Source: Hemileia vastatrix
Lineage: Eukaryota; Basidiomycota; Pucciniomycetes; Pucciniales; Zaghouaniaceae
Length of the DNA stretch: 64,000 nucleotides
Direction: 5' to 3'
Assembly: GCA_030280995.1 (NCBI GenBank)
Contig: JASXTE010000002.1
Coordinates: forward strand, 3,322,183-3,386,182
The position numbers were made by a program, and so were the translations under genes. Numbering within the stretch: position 1 is the first letter of the stretch; each line of letters starts with the position of its first letter. This document shows positions 13,627-25,304 of the stretch, one piece after another. The notes under the pieces were generated by a model. That model was given only the letters and a program-made list of their open reading frames with translations, was not told the origin of the DNA and did no database searches.

Positions 13627-14225
13627 AACCACATAAATTGGCTTTGAGTATCTGAATTGAGCTTAAGGACATCACATTTTAAATGACACTATCAACAACA
13701 TTCACATATTGAAGTGAATCTCTTTACTCCAGTGTTTTTAACACAATAGTAATTTGACCTTTCATAATGAGTTCAAGGAATGTAGTATCCCCTTGTAAGC
13801 TTATAGTCTTTTGTACTATGCTCTTTTGTAGTAGATAATGATGATGGTAGAGATGAAATATTGAGAAGCTATAAAGGACTAGGTAAGATTTTTGAATGTC
13901 ACTAGAAAGTAAAGATGAAATCTTTGATTTTTTCTAGAAAGCTACTATGATTTTTGGGGGGAAGGAACTACTTTTTATATATTCCACACTCATATTTCTG
14001 TTAATCTTTTTATTTTAACTTTTTTGTTTGTTTGTACCATCTTGAGGATCAAGACCTACCTAGTTGGATGTTTTGTGGATTATGCACTTTCTGCTTAACA
14101 TGTAAGTAAATTCATGTTTCATGCATTTTTCATCTTCAAAGGGAGATTATTTTTGTCTTTTAAGTGCATATACATTTAAAAAAAATTCCAACCAACTCAC
14201 ATAAAGAAAAAAATGGCAATACCCT

Positions 14226-15022
14226 TGTCAGCCAGGCTACTAGACTTATCCAGTAAAATAATTAATTATTTTTCTGAGATGAAGCCATGCCTTTTTAATT
14301 CATATTATTAATTAATTATTTTATATTTACTTATGTATTAATTACAATAAACTAAATAAGTACAATAAGTAAATTTAGTAATTATATAAAATTAATAATA
14401 ATTTCCCTTATATTTTACTCCCTAACACCATGCTCAATAACAGGATGAAAAGGAGTAAAATTATACTAAAATACTAAAGACTCAAAAAATTCAAATTTCT
14501 TTATTATGAAATTTAAAATTCTATTAATATAAAATTCTAATTCAAAATGTTTTACACTAAGTGTGACAATTACAGGGAACTCTAAAAATATATCAAATAA
14601 TGTGATACCTTTTATTGACGCATCATTTTAGTATACCTTTGTTATGTGCACATTCTTATTTTTGGAATGTTTTTTCTCTCACACTCCCTTATGGATAGTT
14701 GTTAACTCCTTGTGTTATCTCTCTCCTTTTTCCTATGAAAGGCCTTCTCTTTTGTGTTGTTTTAGGCATCCATTACTTAACATTTTATATAAAATTTATT
14801 ATATATACTATTTATTACTAATATTTATATTTTTAGTATTTACATTACTGTAACTCTAAATCATAAATTATAATAATATTTCTAGAATTATACCTCTTTT
14901 TACTTGAGTAAATGAATTTATAAGATAAAAACTATGTACTTGACTTTGAGAATTCCAAATCCACTGTCCAAAACCATAAATTGCCACCAAAAATCTTCTA
15001 GAGCAAAAGGAGTCCCCCAATA
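14226..15022 (+). repeat. 5' LTR of the Ty3 element
   Basis: Starts TGTCAGCCAGGC and ends near CAATA; the 3' LTR ends TGATA at the homologous place, probably both derived from a TG..CA end. It is very similar to 22827-23620. The TATA-like CTATAAAAGG of the 3' LTR reads CTATGAAAGG here (about 14733), which would weaken the promoter. Confidence 0.85.
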
Positions 15023-15149
15023 CTTGAGGCCCTTTCCAAATTGTTGATGGTGCATTGTTATCTTGAAGCCAGTGAAAAAGGGACTGTTAAACATTGAGGT
15101 ACCTGTAAGGACAGTTGGACGATGAAAACTATGAATGTTAAAGACCATG

Positions 15150-15939
15150 TGTCAAGGTACGCTTTTGGTCTAGAAGATTTGGTATGAAGTTTCTACGAGG
15201 ATTTTAAGGATTTAAATGAACTCTCAAAAATTTGTACATATTTCTTAATCTAAATGATTTGTTACTAAAATATAAGAGGTAGGTTTTTAAATATTGATAT
15301 AATTTATTGATTAGAATTACGCTCTTGTAACTACTAATGTGATAAAATATAAAAATAAGTATTGTGTTGTAAATAGTAATAATAAAGTAAGGTGATAAAA
15401 GAATGGTTTGAAAAGCACAAAATCAGAGGCCTTTTATAGGCAAAATATGAGAAAATAAAATGTAAGGAATTTACACCGTCTACTATGAGTGTGAGAGAAA
15501 AGAATGACAAGAAAAAGGAGTACAGAAATGACATAAGAAAGTAATAAATTAGTACGTCAACAAGGGCATCAAATTTATTAGCAACAAAGTTTGAATTCCT
15601 TGGACTGTCACAATTATTACACAATAAATAATCAATTACATTACTTTCACGGGATTACAGATCTCTCACTGAGGTGATATAATTTTTTTAAAGTTTTTAT
15701 ATTATAAATTTATTATTAATGTTACTCCCTTTGACATATACTTTTGAGCACGGTGTTAGGGAGTAAAATTGTAAGGGACATTTTATTATTTATTTATACT
15801 ACTTATTGTACTTAACTTTAGTTAATTGTAAGTACTACTTAAGTAAATAAATATAAATATTATTAAGAAGAAAGGTGTGGCTTCAACTCAGTAAAATAAT
15901 TAATTATTTTACTGGGTAAGTCTAGTAGCCTGGCTGACA
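15150..15939 (-). repeat. Inverted solo LTR nested in the Ty3 leader
   Basis: Reads TGTCAAGG to GGCTGACA, 790 bp, and its reverse complement is a diverged relative of the flanking LTRs: same start (TGTCAGCCAGGCTACTAG), a CCTATAAAAGG promoter box at about 15430-15440, and the same TCTAGACCAAAAG near the end. The flanks CCATG (left) and CCACG (right) look like a target duplication with one change. It is best read as a solo LTR of a sister family inserted in opposite orientation just behind the 5' LTR. Confidence 0.75.
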
Positions 15940-16149
15940 CCACGTGACTTATTTTTTTTCTGCAACCAGGAATCAAACTGCACTCCAAAACTTAGGTTCA
16001 TATATGGGAAATATCAATATATATTTGTGGTAATTATATTAATTACTATTTTTGGGTCACTTTGCACATTTCATTGTCTATGTATATCTTTTTACTCATC
16101 ACTCTGTAAGTGGCATTAACTTGCTCATTTTACAGGGGGAGGCACCTGG

Positions 16150-16700
16150 TAAATAAAATATTTTTTTTCATAGTTGACCAAGATAGAACTTTATTGTGCT
16201 TAGTCCTAGAAGTAATATAAAAATTAAATTAATTATTTTATATTTTTTTAATTATTTCAGTTGACCTCTGTCCTGATAATTAAAAAATTATATTATTGCT
16301 TCAGTTGACAAATTGTCCTGGAAGTGAAATAATAATATTAAAAATTAGTTAAATAAATTATATTAAAATTATTTCAGTTGAAAATAAGTCCTAGTAATTG
16401 AATTATTTCAGTTGACATTGAGTCCTGGTAATTAAAATTATTTTCAGTTGACATTAAGTTGTGGTAATTAAATTCTTCAGTTGACTTTAGTCCTGATAAT
16501 TATCAACTTTTACATTACTAATTACTAAATAATTTTATTATTTCAGTTGATTTATTTTAATACTGGTTATAAAATTACTTTAAATTAATTAATAAAATTT
16601 TGATTATTATTTCAGTTGATTCTTTGTCCTGAAAAACATTATATTCAAATTATTCAAGTTAATTACAAAATCCTGATAATTACTTATATATAATTTTTTT
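16150..16700 (+). repeat. Leader array of splice-site-like short repeats
   Basis: About ten degenerate repeats of the form TTATTTCAGTTGA, then a few bases, then GTCCTGGTAATT, spaced roughly 40-70 bp, between the solo LTR and the gag start at 16778. Each unit resembles a tiny exon of about 16-17 nt bounded by a TTTCAG acceptor and a GTAATT or GATAAT donor. They could instead be an RNA-structure or binding-site array in the retrotransposon leader. Confidence 0.65.
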
Positions 16701-16777
16701 CCTTATTTTTCTTTAAATAAGGTAAAAATAATAACTGATAAAATATTTCTTTCTCTCAGTTCAGGTTAAATACAACT

Positions 16778-19700
16778 ATGACTGACAAAGGTGCTTTTGC
16801 TGGCAGTGATGAGGAACTAGATTTAATTGATTATGATGAAGCTTCTTTTGTAAGTTCTCCTTTGACTACAAAACTGGCTCAAATTAATCAATTACTGGAC
16901 CAATCAGGATGTGGAGATGCAAGAGATAGAAATATTAGTGGAGACAACTGCTCAGGAACAAAAGCTTTCTATCAACCCCCCAGAAGAGCTTCCAAAAGGC
17001 TTCAAAATTAAAAAGATGCCCTTGAATCAACAAATCAGAAATCTCTCCACTCGCATCAAGGAGTTGAGGTCAGAAAATCTCAGGTTGAGGTCAAGAAAAG
17101 ACTCTCTAGAAGACAAGGTAATAAAAATAGAATCCTTTCTTCAAGAGAAAAAGAAACCTCCCCAACCCCCAAAAGCCCTTCCACAATTGGCTCCCCAGCA
17201 ACAAGAAAAGGTGGAAGTCTCAAAGTGGCAGTGGGATTGGCTGAACACCCAGTGGGATTATCTGTCCCAACAACAACAACAAGTACCTCAGACAGGTCCT
17301 TCAAGAACCAATCAGTTCAACCCCACACCTCCTCACCCCTATCAAGGAGGAAGAAAGAGGAAAAACAATCACATTCAATTCTTGCCCAAACCATGGTAAG
17401 TCCCTCTATTGAATCTCAAGTACCATTTCTTGTTGCTGATTCAGCTCCTTCAGGTAATTCTGGAAGAGGAGATTAGACTGTGAGACCAGTAGAGGCTGAG
17501 AGTAGTAGACAAATTGCTCAATATTCTAATGTATCCAATCCTATGGTTTTGATTGCTACTTCAATTATAAATCCTGATATGGCTGTTATTGATGAGACAC
17601 TTGAACCTGAGTTTTGTGAGAATCTGGAAATTTATTCTGTTTCCCTATTGAGAAATACTCCAGATGTAGCTAACATTAATGATGAATATTTGAGGGATAT
17701 TATTGCTAAACAAAATCATATAATGAACAAAATGCAATTAACTCAGAAATTTAATAGTTTGTTAACTGAACAGGGTTATTAAGCATTAAGGAGCGAATTA
17801 CAGAGAGTTTCTGATTATTTGTTTCATTACAAATTAACTCATGAAAAGAAAGTTGCTTTATGGGAAAATATCAATAATGACTTGTATAAATTAAAAGATA
17901 CTGCATCCATCTGTTTCCAGGAGCTAGAAGGACATAAGTTGAACTTAAAAATATTGAGTGATCATTATTCATCTTTACAAAATAAGAACCAGTTATCTTT
18001 TTCAACCATCAATGAGAGTTTATCTAGTATTCCAAGAGTGAAGACTAGGCTAACAACCATTGAAGAGAAATTAAATTCATTGTTACATGATCAAAAGTTT
18101 TCTGACATTTCTTTGAAAGAACATTTGGTGTAGGATACCCAAATTTTACCTGTTTCTAGTTCATTCAAAGTAAAATTAGTTCCAGAAATACCTGTTGATA
18201 TCACTGAGTTTCCATTGAAAATTGATGATGTACCTGGATCATCCAGAGAAGAATTAAACAATGAAATTACTGCCTAATTGGAGAAGTTACAGCTCCTTCT
18301 CACTCAGAAAAAAGCTTGTAATAAGAAGACTACTTCAAATCAAAAGAATTGGCCAAACCTTGACCAGTATCCTGAATTTGATGGTGACTCTTCCTCTGAT
18401 TGGCAGCAGTTCATTTGCAGGATTGATAACTTAAAAAATTCTTACAAACTCCCAGATGAGGAAATTGTGTCAAAATTAATTTCTCTATTTACCAATGTGG
18501 CCCTAATGTAGTATGAATCTGTTCTCTTGGATAAAAATGACTACTCATGGGAAGATTGGAAAAGATTAATTAAAGCACAATTTGGTGGTTCCAAGTTTAG
18601 GATAGCTCAACAAAGGCAGTATGAAGAAACTAAATATAGCTCTTCTACTGAAAAACCCTTTGAGTTCCTGATGAAACTTGTGAAAATTATAAGGGAAATG
18701 GACCCAAATATGAAGTTTGAATTATGGAAGGACAGGATCCTCTATAAATTACCTATGTCTTTGAGAGACTTGATAGTTGCTAGGACTGAGTTCTCAAGAG
18801 AACCCTCTTCTTTCATTAATACTTGTAATGAGATCTTTCTAAAAAACAAGTATGATTCTATAAAATTCTTTCCTAGAACTCCATTGGAGAAACCCTCAAA
18901 TTACCAACAGAAACCTCTGGAAAAGGTTTGTAAACCTTCTTCCCCTGTTGCACCCAAAAATTATGCAACAAACACTTGCTTCAAATGAAGCAAGCCTTGG
19001 AAGAAAGGCCATGTTTGTGACAAGAAGATAAATCTTGTTGAGCAGACAGAGGAAAATGCTGATGAAACAATAGCACTGGATGATACTTCAAGTGATTTTT
19101 CCAGCAATATTTCATATGAATCTCATCAGGAAATTTTAATTCTGGAAGAGGATATTCATTATTTGAATAATATTAATATTGAGAATAATGATTTATCTAC
19201 AGTAGAGGAAGCTGAGATCATAAAAAACCTTGAGGAAAGTTCAATTATTATTGCCCCTCTCAAGGCACCAGTCTTGATCAATTGAAACAAAATTGAGGTT
19301 GCCTTAGATTCTGGAGCTGGAGGAAGTGTAGTATCTAAAAAATCACTTACTTCAGTGGACCAATATTATAAATAAAAACTTATGCCTATCATTTCTGAGA
19401 ATTGGAGAGGTTATGGCTTTGTTTTGTCCCCCATTGGTAAATACAAAGCCACAGTATTTTTCAAATATAACCATGGTTTTATATGAGCTATATATGATTT
19501 TGTTTTCATGAAGAGTGATAACTTAAGCAGTTGGTTCATTGTATGAAATGATATTTTAACCAAGTATGGCATAAAAATGGACCCCTCAAACCAATGCTTC
19601 ACAATGGGGATGAATGGGAAGAGAAAATTTAAGATCTCCTCCCCCAAGAAATTATTAGCACCAGGATTGAACATATGTCATTCTGTAGTTCAATATATAG

Positions 19701-22700
19701 GAAGATCTACAAAAAAAAATCCTGCCCTTGTGTCTGAAATTGACAATTCTTCTTTTGGAGAGCAACTTTCTGGTGAGGATAAAGATTACATCATTAAATT
19801 GATAAAATCTTTTCCTGTGGCCTTTTCTCATGGGTCACATGAATTGGGATTGGTAAAGGAAGAAATGAAGCTTTCATTATCTTGCCCATTAACTGAAATA
19901 ACACCTAGTTTAAAGAAGAAGCCTTATCCTGCTTCTCCCACAAAGAGAAAGATATTGAAGACAATATCTCTACCCTTTTTAAAATGAATATTATTGAAAA
20001 GGTAGTGGAAACACCTCAATTTTGTGTCATCTCACCTGTCATAATTTCTTATGATAATGACAAAGCCAGGTTATGTGGTGATTATAGAGCATTGAATACA
20101 TATACTTTTGATGATATCTATCCTTTACCTAGAATTAGCTCTATACATGCTACCCTAAAAGGTGCTAAATATATCAGCTTTTTGGATGGTAACAATAAAT
20201 ATCATCAGGTACCTGCTGAGAATAATTTTCTGAATTTTCTGATGATTTCTACTCATATGGGTATTTATAAGTATTTTAGGATGCCATTTGGACCTAAAAA
20301 TTCCCCTTCAGTTTTTCAAAAAGTTATGGATAACACATTCCATCAAGAAATAATTGAAGGATGGCTGATGGTCTATATTGATGATATCATCATATTCGCA
20401 AAAACATTTGAGGACCATCTTAACCACCTGTGTAAAGTATTCCATAAAATGGATGAGATAAATATGACACTTGCTTTCAAGAAATGCAAATTCGGGTTTC
20501 ATTCCTTAAAAGTGCTTGGTCATGTTGTCTCAGGTTTGCAGATATGTGTTGACCAAAACAAAGTGGAAGCCATACAACAGGTGAAAGCTCCAGAGTTTTT
20601 TGTGAATGTGTGGATACTATATACAGTAAATTAAAAATTACCAAGTCATAGCATTACCCCTTACCCAATTTACTAGGAAAGATGTTGCTTTTTTCTGGAA
20701 TAGTGAAAGACAAAAAGCTTCTGACACTATGAAACATTGTTTGATGTCAGCACCAATTCTTGCTTTACCTGACTTTAATCAACCATTTGTTTTATAAACT
20801 GATGCCAGTTTTATTGGTCTTGGAGCTGCCCTCCATCAGAAACAAGTGATGAATGATAAAGTATCAGAAGTAGTAATTTGTTATATTTCAAGAACCTTGA
20901 GAAATAGTGAATTTAAATATGGTGCCACTCAACTAGAGTTTTTAGAAGGGGTGTGGGCTCTAGAGAAGCTACATTTTTACCTGGATGACCAGAAATTTGA
21001 ACTTGTCACTAAATGCAGTGCAGTTAAATCCCTCTTAAATTTGAAAACACCTAACAGACATATTTTCAGATAGAAGCTGGCTGTTCAAGAATACAGAGGT
21101 AGAATGAAAATAATTCATAGGGCTGGTATTGTTCACTCAAATGTAGATATGTTATCAAGGTTACCTTTGACAAATGATGACTCAAATCCTGCATATTTTT
21201 CTGAAGATGAGATAGTTCATATTCATGGAATATATGTGGTTGATATGGAGGAAGAGATATTAAAGCTTATTCTGGATTCATATGATAAGGACACTGACTT
21301 AAAAAAGTTATGTACCATATTATATGATCTTAAGAATGCTTTAATACAAGCATTAATTAAAACTCTTCCACCAAAGTACCAGAAGGCTTTGGAAAAAGGT
21401 AAATATTCAATTGATGAAAGATAACTATATTATAGAAGAAAGTTGAGTAATGTTATTGTTATTCCTCCTTCTATGAAAGAGATCATCTTGAAAATTTTTC
21501 ATGATGAAATATTGGCTGGAAATTTTGATCTTGAAAAAACAATGATCAGAATTAAAAACACTGCTTTGTGGGTAAATATGTCTGAAGACACCAAATTAAA
21601 TGTTGAATCCTGTGATTCTTGCCAAAAATAAAAAAGATTGACTGGTAAAAGAGCTGGATTAATGCAACATATTGAACCTCCTGATGCACCATGGCAGATA
21701 ATAAACATGGACTTTTTAACAGGATTACCCATTTCTGGAAAAGACAATTATAACTCTTGCTGGGTTATTCTGGAAAGTTTCACAAAAATGTGTAAATTTA
21801 TCTCTACTCACAAGGATGTTTCCACTCAAGAATTAGTTTTCTTGTGGTGGTCTCATATGTTTCATACTGCTGGTTTTCCAAAGGCCATAATCTCTGACAG
21901 AGACCCTAAATTTACTTCTGAATTTTGGATGTCTCTGATGGATGTATGTGGTTGTGATCTGAAGCTTTCTACTGACCATCACCCCCAGACTGATGGTTTA
22001 GCTGAAAGAATGATTCAGACCTTAGAGGACATGATAAGAAAGTATTGTGCCTTTGGCCTTGAGTACAAAGACAATGACAGATTCACTCATGATTGGGTTA
22101 CCTTACTTCCTGGTTTGGAATTTGCTTATAATAGCACTGTTCATTCTGTTACTCAGAAAAAGACTTTTGAGCTCTGGCTTGGATATGTTCCAAATACCCC
22201 TGCCCCAATTCTCAATAATAAAGTACCTAAATTGGATTTACATCCTGGTGTAAAATCTTTTCTTCAAATGCAACAACTTTTTAGAAGTCATTCTCAAAAA
22301 TATATTGAAAAATCCTTTGAATATGAGAAGAAGAGATGTGACAAATCCCATAAAGAATACACTTTTAAAAAGGGTGATGAAGTACTGATTTCTACAGTCC
22401 ACTTCAACTTACAAGGTAATAACAAATTAAAAGACTCATTTGTAGGTCCATTTGTTGTCAGAAGAATGGTTGGTGATAATGCAGTTGAAGTTATCTTATA
22501 TGCTCCATATGGCAGAAAACATCCTGTTTTTTGAATATCTCTTTTGAAACCTTACACAACCAATAGTGATTTATTTCCTAAAAGGAGGGGAAGACCAAAG
22601 AAAACACCTAATGAAATCACTGAGATAGAAGAAATTGATAATATTCTGAATGACAGAATAGTTACTGCTGTAAAAGGTACAGAATACTTATTGAGATTCA

Positions 22701-22795
22701 AGAATAAATCATCTGAATTTGATTCTTGGATACCTGGGAAGGAGATATCTAATCTTCCTATCTTGCTAAAGAAATATAAAAAGAAAAAATCTTAA
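16778..22795 (+). pseudogene. Ty3 gag-pol polyprotein remnant with chromodomain
   Basis: Order: acidic N-terminus (16778), a coiled-coil Gln/Pro-rich gag segment in a shifted frame (about 17000-17399), helical gag (17480-18133, 18278-18988), a protease-like block with LDSGAG (about 19309), reverse transcriptase (19984-20634) with YIDDIIIF, RNase H (about 20740-21073), and integrase (21443-22534) with a CDSC zinc motif and catalytic blocks NMDFLTGLP, ISDRDPKF and DGLAERMIQTLED. The C-terminal segment 22544-22795 has EYLLRFKNKSSEFDSW, a chromodomain pattern. Nearly all of it lies in one frame but is interrupted by in-frame stops near 17476, 17782, 18133, 18276, 18511, 18988, 19284, 20797, 21073 and 21631, with RT in a different frame. 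Some stops replace expected tryptophans, as in FI-stop-AIYDF and FR-stop-KLAVQ. Dead copy. Confidence 0.9.
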
Positions 22796-22814
22796 CATTT
22801 TTTATTGTTTTTTT

Positions 22815-22826
22815 AGAGAGAGGGAG
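22815..22826 (+). promoter_or_regulatory. Polypurine tract
   Basis: AGAGAGAGGGAG immediately abuts the TGTCAGCC start of the 3' LTR. This is the normal place for the plus-strand primer of reverse transcription. Confidence 0.85.
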
Positions 22827-23620
22827 TGTCAGCCAGGCTACTAGACTTATCCAGTAAAATAATTAATTATTTTACTGAGATGAATCCATGCCTTTTTAAT
22901 TCATATTATTAATTAATAAGTTTATATTTACTTATGTATTACTTACAATAAACTAAGTACAATAAGTAAATTTAGTAATAATATAAAATTAATAATAATG
23001 TCCCTTATATTTTACTCCCTAACACCATGCTCAATAACAGGATGAAAAGGAGTAAAATTATACTAAAATACTAAAGACTCAAAAAATTCAAATTTCTTTA
23101 TTAAGAAAATTAAAATTCTATTAATATAAAGTTCTAATTCAAAATTCTTTACACTAAGTGTGACAATTACAGGGAACTCTAAAAATATATCAAATAATGT
23201 GATACCTTTTATTGACGCATCATTTTAGTATACCTTTGTTATGTGCACATTCTTATTTTTGGAATGTTTTTTTCTCTCACACTCCCTTATGGATAGTTGT
23301 TAACTCCTTGTGTTATCTCTCTCCTTTTGCCTATAAAAGGCCTTCTCTTTTGTGTTGTTTTAGGCATCCATTACTTACCATTTTATAAAACATTTATTAT
23401 ATAAACTATTTATTACTATTATTTATATTTTTATTATTTACATTACTGTAACTCTAAATCATAAATTATAATAATATTTATAGAATTCTACCTCTTTTTA
23501 CTTGAGTAAATGAATTTATAAGATACAAAATACGTACTTGACTTTGAGAATTCCAAATCCACTGTCCAAAAACGTAAATTGCCACCAAAAATCTTCTAGA
23601 CCAAAAGGAGTCCCCTGATA
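22827..23620 (+). repeat. 3' LTR of the Ty3 element
   Basis: Begins TGTCAGCCAGGC after the polypurine tract and ends TGATA before the target duplication ACCCT. It contains a good TATA-type box, CTATAAAAGG, at 23331-23340. It is nearly identical to the 5' LTR apart from scattered substitutions, which would allow the insertion to be dated. Confidence 0.88.
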
Positions 23621-24169
23621 ACCCTCCCCAGCCAAGTCATAAAGAAAAAAAATGTCAATACCCTCTACTGAAATTTTCTCTGGGAGGGGGTAAGGATTGC
23701 CAAATTTTCATTTTTATTTCATAAATGAATAAATAAATTGTTTCAAAAATGATAATCAACCAAGTAAAAGTAATGGCATTCAGGATACTACCAGCCAATG
23801 AGCTCAGATGTGACTGAAGCCAAAGAATACATTGACATGGAATTGTATTGTGAACTCATTCAATCAATTAATTGTTTGAATGACTACCTTTATATAGTAG
23901 CAAGGCCCAATGGCCCATTACTTAAAGTTGATGATTATCTTTGATGAATGATTAATTATAAATTTAAGAAATAAAAATAAATCTTTGTAGATCCTTTATT
24001 TACCATACTTAGCCTCCCTACCTGCAGCTTCATTTTTCATTTATTAAATTTTGGCTGATCTGAAATGAGAAACCAAAATGAGTAAACTTTTCTTAAGATT
24101 CTAACCCAGAAGGAGCTTGAGTTGTTTGATGGTTGTCTTGTGAAGAGTTCCAAATTGCTTACACCAGAC

Positions 24170-24440
24170 CTTTCCCTAATCCAAAGTTGATAATATATTT
24201 GTGATTAGGAAAGTATAATCCATGAACTTTGAGTTAAGCAGGTGAGGGAATCGGTAGTCCAGTAATAGGATTGATATAAGTGAAAATCCCAAATGTAAGA
24301 AAATTAGAGTTGTTTTTGTCCATATGAATCTTGTTGTGAAAGCCTCTATATGTAATAATAACATTAGAATAAAAGATATTATCACCTTCCAGATTGACCC
24401 ATTCCATATCTGTCCAATTTGGTAAAAAAAAAAAGTTAGT
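24170..24440 (-). pseudogene. Tet-like 2OG-Fe(II) dioxygenase remnant, copy 1
   Basis: Minus-strand blocks match the better-preserved copy at 34200-35200: PNWTDMEWVN, then RGFHNKIHMDKNN, then FTYINPITGLPIP, then GLYFPNHKYIINFG, IWNSSQDNHQTTQAP and EKFTHFGFSFQ. The HxD iron-binding pair is intact here as HMD, and the distal His lies in the NHQTT or THFG block. Stops after IPSPA and inside the last blocks kill the frame. The pattern is that of the Tet-like oxygenase families expanded in basidiomycete transposons. It sits in Harbinger-like copy 1. Confidence 0.7.
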
Positions 24441-25240
24441 AAAAATGCTCAGAAATGTGCTGTGCATGCTGCCAGCACATTTCCAAGGGAAAAAAAACTT
24501 ATCAAAACACATGGAAACAGTCTAGAAATGTTCTGGTACTGTTTCCAAATCAATTTGGAATAAAAAATAATAGTAAAAACATTCAGAAATGTGCTGGGCA
24601 TGCTGCCAGCATGTTTCTGAGGCAAAAAAACAAAAAAAAGGAAAAAAATATCAAAACACTTGGAAACAGTCTAGAAATGTTCTGGTACTGTTTCCAAATC
24701 AATTTGGAATAAAAAATAATAGTAAAAACATTTAGAAATGTGCTGGGCATGCTGCCAGCATGTTTCTGAGGCAAAAAAACAAAAAAAAGGAAAAAAAATA
24801 TCAAAACACTTTTAAACAGTCTAGAAATGTTCTGATACTGTTTCCAAATTAATTTGAAAAAAAAATTGTTAGTTAAAATGCTCAGAAATGTGCTGGGCAT
24901 GCTGGCAGAATGTTTCCAAGGGAAAAAAACAAAAAACAAAAAAAAACTTACCAAAACACTTGGAAAAAGTCTAGAAATGTTCTGGTATTGTTTCCAAATT
25001 AATTTGAAAAAAAATAAAATAAATAAAATTGTTAGTAAAAACACTTGAAATGTGCTGGGGATGCTTCCAGCACATTACCAAGGGAAAAAAAACTTACCAA
25101 AAGGCTCAGAAACAGTCTAGAAGTGTTCTGAAACTGTTTCCAAATTGGTTTGAAAAAAAAAACAAAAAAAATGTTAATAAAAATGCTTGGAAATGTGCTG
25201 GGCATTCTTCCAGCATGTTTCAAAGGTAAAAAAACAAAAA
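24430..25240. repeat. Minisatellite of about 148 bp, six units, hairpin-rich
   Basis: Units begin near 24434, 24570, 24720, 24868, 25030 and 25174 with GTTAGTAAAAA or a close variant. Each unit holds dyads: AAATGTGCTGG with CCAGCACATTT, GGAAACAGT with ACTGTTTCC, and CCAAATCAATTTGG. About two units of the same repeat occur in Harbinger-like copy 2 (35470-35750), so the array belongs to that element and has expanded here. Open frames through it are artefacts of the repeat. Confidence 0.85.
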
Positions 25241-25304
25241 AAAACTTATAAAATAATAAGTATAAGTATTAACAAAAGGCTCTCCAGTTGCAAACTCAAT
25301 GTCA

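Larger units (their letters stand above)
14226..23620 (+). mobile_element. Ty3/gypsy LTR retrotransposon (chromovirus type)
   Basis: Direct LTRs of about 795 bp (14226-15022 and 22827-23620) flank a gag-pol region. A five-base target duplication, ACCCT, lies at 14221-14225 and 23621-23625, so this is a complete insertion. A purine tract immediately precedes the 3' LTR. The integrase is followed by a chromodomain-like tail, the hallmark of chromoviruses. It inserted into Harbinger-like copy 1. The coding region is broken by many stops and at least one frameshift, so it is not autonomous. Confidence 0.9.
12383..25300 (+). mobile_element. Harbinger-like composite transposon, copy 1 (truncated, interrupted)
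   Basis: The left terminus starts with GGGGGTGTCAAA, the same end as copy 2 at 31034. It then carries the DDE nuclease remnant (12753-13626), is split by a Ty3 retrotransposon (14226-23620), resumes with sequence matching copy 2 at about 33777-34620, and includes a Tet-like oxygenase remnant and a hairpin minisatellite. Relative to copy 2 it lacks about 1 kb in the middle of the nuclease gene, and the right terminus and Myb-like gene are missing; a 1.1-kb AT-rich repeat begins where they should be. This is a dead copy. Confidence 0.75.

Noticed and set aside
14226..15939. A 1.7-kb palindromic LTR or a DIRS-like inverted terminal repeat
   Set aside because: A 5-bp target duplication (ACCCT) matches ordinary LTRs of about 795 bp, and the inverted half has its own TG..CA ends and near-duplicated flanks, so it is a nested solo LTR.
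24455..25229. Open frames across the 148-bp repeat region
   Set aside because: Repetitive on both strands and tied to the unit sequence; not conserved as a protein between the two transposon copies.
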